64,000 nucleotides of DNA, taken from the NCBI RefSeq assembly GCF_026072915.1, contig NZ_AP025943.1, forward strand, positions 248,001 to 312,000, read 5' to 3'. Made by a program: the position numbers and the translations under genes. The notes under the pieces are model-generated. The model was not told where the DNA came from, searched no databases, and worked only from the letters and a program-made list of their open reading frames with translations. Below are positions 36,088-44,098 of this stretch, in pieces; within the stretch, counting starts at the first letter, position 1, and each line of letters opens with the position of its first letter. The DNA comes from Akkermansia biwaensis. Lineage in GTDB: Bacteria > Verrucomicrobiota > Verrucomicrobiia > Verrucomicrobiales > Akkermansiaceae.

Positions 36088-36876
36088 ATGCCGCAGGCGC
36101 CCTTCCATCAACCGGACTCCGGCGGAAACTCTGCCGCCTCCGTCACGGGCCTGGTCCATTCCGTGGAATCCTGCGGCACCGTGGACGGGCCCGGCATCCG
36201 CTTCGTCCTCTTCCTGTCCGGATGCAGCCTGCGCTGCCGGTACTGCCATAACCCGGACGCCTCCTATGTTCGCCGGGGACAAACCAGAAGCGCCGCGGAC
36301 ATTCTGGAGGAACTTGCACGCTACCGGGACTTCCTGCAAGCGGCCGGAGGCGGCCTTACCCTCTCCGGCGGGGACCCGCTCTTCCAGCCGGCCTTTGCTA
36401 AAGCCGTGTTGAAAGGAGGAAAAGCCATGGGCCTGCACACCTGCCTGGACACATCCGGCCACCTGGGAGCGAATGCGGACGGCGAACTGCTGGAACACAC
36501 GGACCTGGTCCTGCTGGACATCAAGGCATGGAATCCGGAACGCTACCGGAACCTGACGGGCGGAGAACTGCGCCCCACCCTGGAATTCGCGGAACGCCTG
36601 GCTGCCCTCCGCAAGCCCGTATGGCTCCGCTACGTGCTGGTGCCCGGCCTTACGGACGACATGGAAGACATGGCGCAACTTGCCCGCTGCGCCCGCCGCC
36701 TGGGAAACGTGGAACGCGTGGACATACTTCCCTTCCACCAGATGGGCCGCTTCAAATGGGATGAACTGGACCTGGATTATACGCTCCGGGACGTTCGCGA
36801 ACCCTCCGCGGAACTGACGGAACAGGCCCGCAGTATTTTCCGCCGGGAAGGAATTTCAAGGTATGAAGTACATTGA
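36088..36876 (+). CDS. pflA: Pyruvate formate-lyase-activating enzyme
   Basis: Radical SAM enzyme of 262 residues that abstracts hydrogen from the glycyl-radical site of PflB. The [4Fe-4S] cluster motif C-x3-C-x2-C is CSLRCRYC, followed by HNPD. GGGLTLSGGDPLFQ is the SAM-binding GGE-like motif with the usual Ser-Gly-Gly, and LDIKAW and RYVLVPGLTDD are further family landmarks. The N-terminal 18 residues before VHSVESCGTVDGPGIRFV are a short extension. It overlaps nothing and follows pflB after 13 bp. Confidence 0.96.
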   Translation: MPQAPFHQPDSGGNSAASVTGLVHSVESCGTVDGPGIRFVLFLSGCSLRCRYCHNPDASYVRRGQTRSAADILEELARYRDFLQAAGGGLTLSGGDPLFQPAFAKAVLKGGKAMGLHTCLDTSGHLGANADGELLEHTDLVLLDIKAWNPERYRNLTGGELRPTLEFAERLAALRKPVWLRYVLVPGLTDDMEDMAQLARCARRLGNVERVDILPFHQMGRFKWDELDLDYTLRDVREPSAELTEQARSIFRREGISRYEVH

Positions 36877-36895
36877 GGAATTGTAAAAATTTTCT

Positions 36896-37195
36896 TCAGT
36901 CACGGGAACTGTCCAAAGCATCCATTCCCCCCTTGATCATTCCCAGCAAGATATCCACCTTATTTTCAGCTTTTAAAGCACGCTCACGCCATATCCTGAC
37001 ATCCAGCCCCACTCCTTCCTCGCGCGCTTGCAAAAGAAGGGCAATCACGGATTCCCTCACGCGCGAGGGAACCTTTTCACCCTGCTCCAGGCGAACCAGA
37101 CAGGTTATATCGTAGCCGGATAGTTCTGCAAGACGAGCCAGGGTTAAATGGGTCTTCTTCCTCAACTTTTTAACATTAATTTCCCTGGACATCAT
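36896..37195 (-). CDS. Small HTH (XRE-like) protein
   Basis: About 99 residues. A Cro/CI-type helix-turn-helix fits KKLRKKTHLTLARLAELSGYDITCLVRLEQGEKVPSRV, followed by a helical tail that may dimerise. It converges on pflA with 19 bp between the stops. Two ATGs (37195 and 37192) sit together; the in-frame ATG at 37231 adds 12 residues and is less likely. A regulator role is inferred from the fold only and no target is known. Confidence 0.65.
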   Translation of the reverse strand: MMSREINVKKLRKKTHLTLARLAELSGYDITCLVRLEQGEKVPSRVRESVIALLLQAREEGVGLDVRIWRERALKAENKVDILLGMIKGGMDALDSSRD

Positions 37196-37270
37196 GAATT
37201 TATATTTATCGGCGGCATATCTCCATGGCAACGGGATGAATAAACCTTCATTTCTGAAAAGGAAACCCCC

Positions 37271-39199
37271 TTAACTGGAAAAGGCATTTATCTCCCGCAG
37301 GGCATCCAGCGCTTCCTGCACGGAAATGCTGCGGTTGCAGGGAGTGCCACGGTCGCATTCCCTCAGGAAGCATGGGGAACAGCACTGGTGGCTGTACAGG
37401 GAGCGATGAAACTGCCCCAGCGGACGGCACACGTCCGGAAGCCTGGTGGAAAAGAGAGTCACCGTCGGAAGGCCGCAGCAGGAGCAGAGAGAGGGAATAA
37501 CACCGTCCACGGCAATGGCCGCTGCGGCGGCATCCATGACGGGGAACAGGTCTTCCGGCGCCCCGGCCTTCATCTCCACCTGTAGCCGCTCCGCCAGAGC
37601 GGAAGCCCGCGCGCGGTCTTCCTCCAGCGCCACCAGCACCGGCCTGCCCGGAAGGGAGCGTACCAGTTCCTCCCATTGCTCCTCCCCCCATTCGCTGGCT
37701 GGCCCCAGCGTGGAAAACGGAGCGATCAGAACGGGAGCCCCCTCCCCGGCGTGCGCCTTTTTCACGGGAAACACGAAAGAGTTCCAGATATCCAGACCAT
37801 GCAGATCCCCCAGGTGCAAATAGGGTCGGACGCGGTGAACGGGAGGAGCCGCTTTCAGAACGGAAGCCTTTACCCGGAACTTGTACTTCCGGCATCCGGG
37901 ATGAGTATCCAGGCCGGAAAACATCATGGGGCCATACGGTGCCAGAGCCTTGAGAGTTTCCATATCCTGGTCCAGCATGACGCCCAGGTCCAGAGGGCCT
38001 TCATTGTAAAACTCATCCGCGGCTAATGCTTCCCGGAGCTGCTTCAGGGAATCGTGCGGCAGGACATGGGCCACTTCCTCAAATGTTTTCCAAACGCCCG
38101 CCTGGTCGGACGGGCAGATGACGCTCACCTGCATGTCCGGCCTGGCGCCCTTCAGCGCCCTGATCAATGGAACGGTCAGCAAGGCTTCATCCAGGGCCCT
38201 GGGAACGGCCACCAAAATGCGGTACGGCTTCAGTTCCATCTTCTCCAGAAGCCTGAACGTCTTTTCATCCCTGGGAGCAAAACGGTCAATGGACTTCCAG
38301 CGGTGGTGCATCCAGAACACGTCCAGAACGGACTTGCCGATCAACTCTTCCAAATGCCTGTTCACCTCCATGGTATCTCCCGCCAGAGAACCGTCGGAAC
38401 CGGAAAAATCCACCACATTGCCCATATCCGCAATCCAGTGGCCCGGCTTGTCCGTACGCACGGCAATCGCCACCATGTCCGCCCCGGCCCGCTTGCGCAG
38501 CAGGGCGGGCAGCGGCGTCGTTCCGGTCACCTTGCCGAAAAAGGGAACATACACCCCTTCCCAGACGAACTGGTCGCTCAGCACGCCCAGCGCGCCCCCT
38601 TCCTTGAGCATCTTCATGGGTGCCTTGATGCCGCCCTCCTTGGAAAACATCTGCGTGCCCCGCTCCGTACGGCGCCTGTACATGTATTCCTCCATCAGAG
38701 GATTGTCAAACTGGCGGTACATGGAGCCGTAACGCTCAATCTCCGGATAAAACACGCATATTCTCGCCAGCGCCTCCCAATTTCCGGAATGGGCAATGGC
38801 GCACACCTGTCCGCGCCCTTCCAGCACGGGCCGGGCAAACGCCTCGTGCCCCGTAATTTTCACGCACTTTTTCAACTGGTCATCCGTCAGAATGGCCGTC
38901 TTGGCGGAACACAGGAAATTGGCGATCGTCCGCCGGAAATTCTCCTTGCCCAGCTTCTTCAGCTCCCTGCCGCGCAAGGCCGGGTCCAGGACGATACGCA
39001 GATTCCTTTCCACAATCTTCCGGCGCTTCGGCAGCAAATGCCATGCCGCGCCGCCGGCCATGCGCCCCAGGCGAAACAGCGTCTTCATGCCCACAAGCTT
39101 CAACAGTCCCTCCATCAGCAGGAATCCCTTCATCCCCGCATAATGGACAAACGCCTTCCGGGAGGAAGGAGGAGAATCGGATGAAAGAGAGCTCGCCAT
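37271..39199 (-). CDS. Fusion of LpxL-type lipid A acyltransferase and GT9 heptosyltransferase-like domain
   Basis: 642 residues from the ATG at 39199. Residues about 20-310 are an LpxL/HtrB acyltransferase: the H-x4-E catalytic motif is in AHSGNWEALA, with MYRQFDNPLMEEYMYRRR, SDQFVWEGVYVPFFG and WMHHRWKS as family landmarks. Residues about 330-640 are like ADP-heptose transferases (GT9): RILVAVPRALDEALLTVPLIRALK at the start, LIAPFSTLGPASEWGEEQWEELV in the middle and SHQCCSPCFLRECDRGTPC near the end. Both domains act on lipopolysaccharide at the inner face of the inner membrane. The typical glycosyltransferase catalytic Asp after the first strand is replaced here by A-L-D-E, so activity of that half needs proof. 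An upstream ATG at 39262 is less likely. Confidence 0.85.
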   Translation of the reverse strand: MASSLSSDSPPSSRKAFVHYAGMKGFLLMEGLLKLVGMKTLFRLGRMAGGAAWHLLPKRRKIVERNLRIVLDPALRGRELKKLGKENFRRTIANFLCSAKTAILTDDQLKKCVKITGHEAFARPVLEGRGQVCAIAHSGNWEALARICVFYPEIERYGSMYRQFDNPLMEEYMYRRRTERGTQMFSKEGGIKAPMKMLKEGGALGVLSDQFVWEGVYVPFFGKVTGTTPLPALLRKRAGADMVAIAVRTDKPGHWIADMGNVVDFSGSDGSLAGDTMEVNRHLEELIGKSVLDVFWMHHRWKSIDRFAPRDEKTFRLLEKMELKPYRILVAVPRALDEALLTVPLIRALKGARPDMQVSVICPSDQAGVWKTFEEVAHVLPHDSLKQLREALAADEFYNEGPLDLGVMLDQDMETLKALAPYGPMMFSGLDTHPGCRKYKFRVKASVLKAAPPVHRVRPYLHLGDLHGLDIWNSFVFPVKKAHAGEGAPVLIAPFSTLGPASEWGEEQWEELVRSLPGRPVLVALEEDRARASALAERLQVEMKAGAPEDLFPVMDAAAAAIAVDGVIPSLCSCCGLPTVTLFSTRLPDVCRPLGQFHRSLYSHQCCSPCFLRECDRGTPCNRSISVQEALDALREINAFSS

Positions 39200-39701
39200 A
39201 AGAAAACCGGAGTGAATGTTATACAAATCCGCGCCGGTCCACAAACCCTTTATGTGCCGCATTGCTGGTCTTCATTTCCGCGCCCGGCGTCAAAAACCTA
39301 CCGGAAGACTGGATTTTCGCGCAGGGCAGCGTTGCCGTTACAGCCATGCGTGTCCGAAACGCCTGCCGGAAAAATTCCACAGGGATGACTTTCCCCTTCC
39401 TCAAATCATCGGAAACTGCACTATCCAGACCGCCACAGAAGAGAGGGGTTAACGATTCGGGAAACTACAGCACTTCGCCCTATTCTCCGGATGTCCCTGC
39501 GGCGTTCAATCCGGCGAAATCGGAAGCAGCCGGGGATGTAAAGAGGCCTCTTTCAGTGCTTCCATCCCTAGCACGGACCTGATGGACAGCCGTGGCCCCC
39601 CCTGAAAGGCAAGCTTCTTCCTGCAACGGGAATGAAACAGTATTCCTATCAGGAAAAAAATCCAGGAGACTCCTCATTTCCTTTAATTTTATGATCCTCA
39701 C

Positions 39702-39887
39702 CGGGTTTTATAATCCGGAAGTCAACGGAAAAATCTGGAGAAAAGTTGATTAGGGATAATAAGATATATAAGGATGACAGGAATAACAGGACGCTTCAAA
39801 ATTCCCCTGTCATTCCTATGATCCTTATGTTCCCTGCCAAAGGCATCTTTGCATTGCGGCGTTGTTTTATCACGGATTATAAATCCG
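39702..39887. repeat. Paired inverted repeat, element C (candidate invertible promoter)
   Basis: Left arm CGGGTTTTATAATCCG (39702-39717) and right arm CGGATTATAAATCCG (39873-39887) are inverted copies around 155 bp. They share an 11-bp exact core and differ by one substitution and one extra T. The design matches elements A and B. The proximal arm ends 59 bp before the ATG at 39947. Inside, TTGATT and TATAAG lie 15 bp apart, a weak promoter candidate reading toward the gene. Confidence 0.55.
39769..39827. repeat. Imperfect hairpin inside element C
   Basis: Arms of 22 nt (39769-39790 and 39806-39827; TAAGGAT...ACAGG against CCTGT...ATCCTTA) pair with three mismatches around a 15-nt loop. There is no T run, so it is not an obvious terminator. 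Confidence 0.6.
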
Positions 39888-39946
39888 CTAGTTTCTCCAT
39901 CAGCATATTGACGACAGTATTCAAACCATTGACGGAGAAAAAAATA

Positions 39947-41545
39947 ATGTTTGGATTTCTTTTCTTTTTCATATTTCTGGCATCTCTTTTAATTCTGTGG
40001 CGGTGGCGTGCAAACGGACGGATGCTTTCATGGAAGAAAGTAATCCTTGCCGCCAGTATTTGCAGCCTCATTCTTTTTCCTATGGAACTGGTTTTCCGTC
40101 CGGACGGTGTGGTCGCGGGACGGTGGGAAAGTACGGGGGCCGTCCTGGTTCAGTACGGAATTTTCCTGGCGGCACTGTGCCTGTCCGTGCAGGCTCTGAA
40201 TTGCGTTGTATGGCATGAGGCCCGGCACGAAACCGTATGGAAAACGTGGCAGAAATGGGGTGTCATGACCGTGACGGTTCTCCTTGCGGTCGCACTGTGG
40301 CGGCACTGGGGCACCATGTGCTCCTTTGATTTCCTCCACCGCCAGTATCCCCAGGTGCTTTCCGGACAGTACGATTTGATGCACACACTGGCCCACACGC
40401 TGATGTGCAAGGGGATTTTAAGCGTCTGGCATCATTTTCACGCTATTGTCCTTGTCCAGCTTGCGTTGCTTCTGCTGGTTTATTTCATGATTTTCTCATG
40501 GGGTGCGAGAGAGAAAATGCGGGTTTTGATTGTCCTCGGCGCTGTGTTCCTGTGCATGGTTCAGTTTGACATGGCGACCACCATTATCAAGGACGTTCCC
40601 TACGCCATTTCCATGATGGCCCTGACCGTCGGCCTGTGCACCTACATGCTGGAAAAACGTACTTCTTCCTTGTGGCTGATCGGGTTAGGCCTGGCCGGAA
40701 CAGGCTGCCTGCGTTATGACGGCTATGTTCCGTTTTTCCTGACTACAGGGGTTCTTCTGGCTTATATGTTCCGGCATCCGCAGGAAAGGCGGCGCCTGGC
40801 AATTCCCGTTGCGGGAGCCCTTCTTTTCTGGCTCTTTGCCTTTGCCGCCCTGCCCTGCCTGATGAAAGCGGGGAGGGGGGCTTCCGGCACAAGGTACGCC
40901 AAGATGGCCCATGTAGTTTGTGACATTGTGGCGGAAGGAGGAAAGGTGAGTCCGGAGGACATGGAGCTGATTGAGCAGGAAATCATGCCCAGGGAGGTGA
41001 TAATGAGACAGTACGGTCTCTACAAGGATTCCATGCATCCTGCCGTATCAGCCGGACATGGGGAAAAGTATCTTCATACGGGCCTGTTTGAAACCTGGGA
41101 AACCGGCAGGAAATACGGGTTTGCCTGGACTTTGTCCGACAGGGGGGGGGACGCAGTCAGAAAACTGTTCTTTTCCGTAGCGGCGGACAATCCCGCGCAG
41201 GCGGCAAGGATTCTTCTCCTGAACAGCCAGATGGTATGGAATCTGCCCGCATCATCCAATACCCGGAAAATGCCGCAACTTTGGCTGTTTTACGGCTGCG
41301 TTCTCGGTTTCCTGGTGTATGGAATACAGAAGAGAAAATCTTGCCTGATTCCCTTTGTACCGTTTTGCTCAGTTCCTCTGGTGATCAGCGCTGCGGCTAC
41401 GACCTATGAAATCAGGTACATGCTGCCTGTGGTGGTGCTGTTTCCCATTCTGATACTTTATTCCATCGGCTGTGCCAAGAGGGCCGCGGCTGCGGAGGAG
41501 CCTTCCACAAAAAAGCCTGGGCCCGTTTCCGGAGAAAAGCCGTGA
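39947..41545 (+). CDS. Polytopic membrane protein (DUF6020/GT-C-like)
   Basis: 532 residues from the ATG at 39947, which has GGAG about 10 nt upstream and opens a membrane helix (MFGFLFFFIFLASLLILW). About eleven hydrophobic segments follow. KDVPYAISMMALTVG and CLRYDGYVPFFL resemble landmarks of DUF6020-type membrane proteins and GT-C glycosyltransferases, where a conserved Lys-Asp and Arg-x-Asp/Asn-Gly occur. A large periplasmic loop of about 100 residues lies before the last three helices. The extended open frame upstream to 39746 crosses the inverted repeat and is rejected. A role in surface glycan assembly is a guess. Confidence 0.75.
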   Translation: MFGFLFFFIFLASLLILWRWRANGRMLSWKKVILAASICSLILFPMELVFRPDGVVAGRWESTGAVLVQYGIFLAALCLSVQALNCVVWHEARHETVWKTWQKWGVMTVTVLLAVALWRHWGTMCSFDFLHRQYPQVLSGQYDLMHTLAHTLMCKGILSVWHHFHAIVLVQLALLLLVYFMIFSWGAREKMRVLIVLGAVFLCMVQFDMATTIIKDVPYAISMMALTVGLCTYMLEKRTSSLWLIGLGLAGTGCLRYDGYVPFFLTTGVLLAYMFRHPQERRRLAIPVAGALLFWLFAFAALPCLMKAGRGASGTRYAKMAHVVCDIVAEGGKVSPEDMELIEQEIMPREVIMRQYGLYKDSMHPAVSAGHGEKYLHTGLFETWETGRKYGFAWTLSDRGGDAVRKLFFSVAADNPAQAARILLLNSQMVWNLPASSNTRKMPQLWLFYGCVLGFLVYGIQKRKSCLIPFVPFCSVPLVISAAATTYEIRYMLPVVVLFPILILYSIGCAKRAAAAEEPSTKKPGPVSGEKP

Positions 41546-41749
41546 CAAGGAGCTGGAGGAAATATCCCGTAACTGGAGAATTGCCTGGCGATGACGGCCG
41601 CCTGTAAAACGGCCCCTGCTTCAGATTTGCCGTAAAAATGGCTGCCGCAGAGCCATGATTTCACTTTCGGTAAAGAAATGACTTTACAATTATTAACCAA
41701 ACGGTATATTCCGTCTCCCGAACCGAACACCAAACCGGAGTTATACACC

Positions 41750-41914
41750 ATGAAAGTTCTTTCTTCCTTAGCCTCTATGAAGCGCCGCCACGCAGACTGC
41801 CAAATCGTGAAGCGCAAGGGCACGCTGTATGTGATTTGCAAGAGCAATCCCAAATTCAAGGCCCGCCAGGGCGCCACGGCAGGTACGCGTCTTTCCAAGA
41901 AGGGCGTCAAGTAA
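41750..41914 (+). CDS. rpmJ: 50S ribosomal protein L36 (zinc-independent type)
   Basis: 54 residues starting [20 protein letters not shown], with GGAG 9 nt before the ATG. The pattern NPKFKARQG at the C-terminal core identifies L36. The zinc ribbon (C-x2-C ... C ... H) is incomplete: the first Cys and the His are replaced, as in the C-minus, YkgO-like paralogues. A 13-residue tail ([13 protein letters not shown]) follows the usual end. In many bacteria the C-minus form is made when zinc is scarce; whether this genome has a zinc form elsewhere cannot be seen. Confidence 0.93.
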   Translation: MKVLSSLASMKRRHADCQIVKRKGTLYVICKSNPKFKARQGATAGTRLSKKGVK

Positions 41915-41934
41915 ACCCTGGCCCAACACAGATT

Positions 41935-41973
41935 TAAAAAAGACCGCCGCCCGCCGGGTGCCGGTCTTTTTTT
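41935..41973 (+). terminator. Rho-independent terminator after rpmJ
   Basis: Stem AAAAAGACCG / CGGTCTTTTT around a GC-rich loop, with seven Ts on the plus strand. It ends 22 bp before the metX ATG, so metX must have its own promoter in or after it, or depend on read-through. Confidence 0.88.
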
Positions 41974-41994
41974 GGTGACCGAACTCCTTCCTAC

Positions 41995-43140
41995 ATGCCC
42001 ATGCAGCTTCCCTACGTCCAAACCAGATTCCTGGACCTTCCCGGCTCCTTCCCCCTGAGGAACGGCGCCGTGGTGGAGAAAGTGCGCATCGCCTATGAGC
42101 AGTACGGAACCCCGTCGCCGGAAAAGGACAACGTCATCCTGCTGTTCCATGCCCTTTCCGGCAGCCAGCACGCCTACGGCTATAACCCGGACGTGCCGGG
42201 CATCGGCGCCCTCTGGAAACCGGAAAACCATGAAGGCTGGTGGAACAGCATCATCGGCCCCGGAAAACCTCTGGACACGGACCGCTTCTGCATCATCTGC
42301 GCCAACTATCTGGGGGGCTGCTACGGCACGACCGGCCCCGCCAGCCCCAGCCCCGCGGACGGCCTGCCCTACGGCTCCCGCTTCCCGCATGTGGAAGTGG
42401 CGGACCAGGCCCGCTTGCAGGCGCTGCTGCTCGACAGCCTGGGGATTGAACGCGTGCATCTGGTCGGTCCGTCCGTGGGCGGCCTGATTGCCCTGAGCCT
42501 TGCCTGCCAGTTCCCGGAACGCGTCAAAAGCTTTATTTCCATCGGTTCCGGCTACAGGGCCTCCATCGAACACCGCCTCTCCCTGTTTGAACAAATCCTG
42601 GCCATTGAACTGGACCCGGATTTCCGGGACGGAGACTATTACCAGGGCCCTTTCCCCAAAAAAGGGCTGGCCTTCGCCCGCATCATCGGCCACAAATCCT
42701 TCGTTTACCAGGAAGGGCTGGAACAGCGCGCCAGAAAGGAAGTGGGCGGCCAGTCCGGCATGCTTGCGTGGCTGAGGCCCACCCGCAGCACGCAAAGCTA
42801 CATGCTGCACCAGGGCACCAAATTCGCGGAACGCTTTGACGCCAACTCCTACCTACGCATTGCGGACATGTGGGCGGAATTCGACATCCGCGACCATGCG
42901 CCGGAAGGTACGTTTTCCGCCGCGCTGGAAGGATTCCGCCGGGAAACAATTCCCGCCCTCATCTTTTCCATTAATACGGACTGCTGTTTCCGTCCGGCGG
43001 AACAGCAGGACTTTGCGGACCAAATGGAAAAAGCCGGCATTCCCGCGGAATTCCATACCATCATTTCCACCAAGGGGCATGACTCCTTCCTGCTGGAACC
43101 GGAACTTTACGCGGAACCGATCCGCCGCATTCTGGGATAA
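41995..43140 (+). CDS. metX: Homoserine O-acetyltransferase
   Basis: Alpha/beta-hydrolase of 381 residues that acetylates (or succinylates) homoserine for methionine synthesis. The oxyanion region is FHALSGSQHAYG, the signature loop is NYLGGCYGTTGPASPSP, the nucleophile elbow is GPSVGG (usually GGSMGG), and the C-terminal His is in TKGHDSFLLEP. The nucleophile Ser lies in the expected place. The difference in the elbow is modest. The start codon is close to the rpmJ terminator and has no clear Shine-Dalgarno. Confidence 0.92.
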   Translation: MPMQLPYVQTRFLDLPGSFPLRNGAVVEKVRIAYEQYGTPSPEKDNVILLFHALSGSQHAYGYNPDVPGIGALWKPENHEGWWNSIIGPGKPLDTDRFCIICANYLGGCYGTTGPASPSPADGLPYGSRFPHVEVADQARLQALLLDSLGIERVHLVGPSVGGLIALSLACQFPERVKSFISIGSGYRASIEHRLSLFEQILAIELDPDFRDGDYYQGPFPKKGLAFARIIGHKSFVYQEGLEQRARKEVGGQSGMLAWLRPTRSTQSYMLHQGTKFAERFDANSYLRIADMWAEFDIRDHAPEGTFSAALEGFRRETIPALIFSINTDCCFRPAEQQDFADQMEKAGIPAEFHTIISTKGHDSFLLEPELYAEPIRRILG

Positions 43141-43545
43141 GGCCCGGCACGTCGCAGTCCGGCAATGCCGATTCCGCTGCCTTACGGATTTTCAGCGATA
43201 TTGCGCTCCGGCCTCCGCTCTGCAACAATTCCGGGCCTCGAAAAGCGGGAACCTTCCGCTACCAAGTCCCAGGCTCTGGAGACATAAACCGCGGTAAACC
43301 GGCGTTTTCCCTGTTCTTTTACAACCTCGCCCGCCGGGTGCGGCAGGGCTGCCGCCCTTCCCGTCCGCAATTCTTCCGGCACGGAGCTATGGCCGTCCGG
43401 AACATGAAGCATGACTCAGAGAGATACCGTAATCGCCGGAACAGGCCGCATTTTCTCCCCTTCCCTGTTTTCTTCCCTAATAATTCAGGGACAAAACTGA
43501 CAAACTGCGGATGAGTCCGCACCCGGCATTTCCTGTCATACCATT
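43141..43545. other. Intergenic stretch, nothing recognised
   Basis: No gene, repeat or terminator was identified between metX and the OsmC gene. Short open frames on the minus strand look like chance. Confidence 0.4.
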
Positions 43546-43959
43546 ATGACTGATGATAAATATACTTCCCGCACGGAAAACGTGGGGCAATTCCGCTGTG
43601 AAACCACCTACGCCCGCTCTGAGGAAAAAACGTTTACCGACCTGTCCGCCAGTTACGGAGGCAGGGAAAAGTACCCCACTCCCGGCATGCTGCTGGGGGC
43701 TACGCTCTCTTCCTGCATGATGAGTCTGCTTTCCGTAATTGCGGCCAGAAAAGAAGTCGACTTGAGGGGGATGCGCATCCTGGCCCATGCCGTGGAATCT
43801 GAAAAAGGCATTGAAAAAATTGAACTGAAAGCCGTCATGCCCCTGGACGGCAGCCATCCGCTGCGCTCCATGCTGGAAAAAGCCGCCATGACCTGTCCGG
43901 TCCGCCGGGCGCTGCATCCGGATCTGGAAACCCCCATCGAATGGGAATGGAGGAAATAG
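43546..43959 (+). CDS. OsmC-family protein
   Basis: 137 residues with the fold and two active-site cysteines of OsmC/Ohr peroxidases: TLSSCMMSLLSVIA and AAMTCPVRRAL. These proteins reduce organic hydroperoxides, usually with a dihydrolipoyl partner. The Arg that activates the first Cys in Ohr is not obvious at the N-terminus, so it may belong to a YhfA-like subgroup of uncertain activity. It is convergent with the giant autotransporter. Confidence 0.85.
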   Translation: MTDDKYTSRTENVGQFRCETTYARSEEKTFTDLSASYGGREKYPTPGMLLGATLSSCMMSLLSVIAARKEVDLRGMRILAHAVESEKGIEKIELKAVMPLDGSHPLRSMLEKAAMTCPVRRALHPDLETPIEWEWRK

Positions 43960-44021
43960 GGATTTCCCTTGCTCCAGGCAGGCCTGCACAGCCTGCCCTT
44001 TGATATACGCTGATATAGTCA

Positions 44022-44051
44022 GGGCCGCCCCGGTTGATCCGGGACGGCCCT
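44022..44051. terminator. Hairpin between the OsmC gene and the autotransporter
   Basis: GGGCCGCCCCGG / CCGGGACGGCCC around TTGAT, with one mismatch. It has no strong T run on either strand, so bidirectional termination is possible but unproven. Confidence 0.5.
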
Positions 44052-44098
44052 TCCAGCCATGGGAGAATTCTGCCGATTCTTCTTTTCTGAATACCGTC

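Larger units (their letters stand above)
39200..39946. other. Intergenic stretch upstream of the membrane protein at 39947
   Basis: No convincing gene. Short open frames at 39219-39582 have shadow-like composition. The promoter side of the downstream gene holds the inverted-repeat element 39702-39887, listed separately. Confidence 0.45.
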
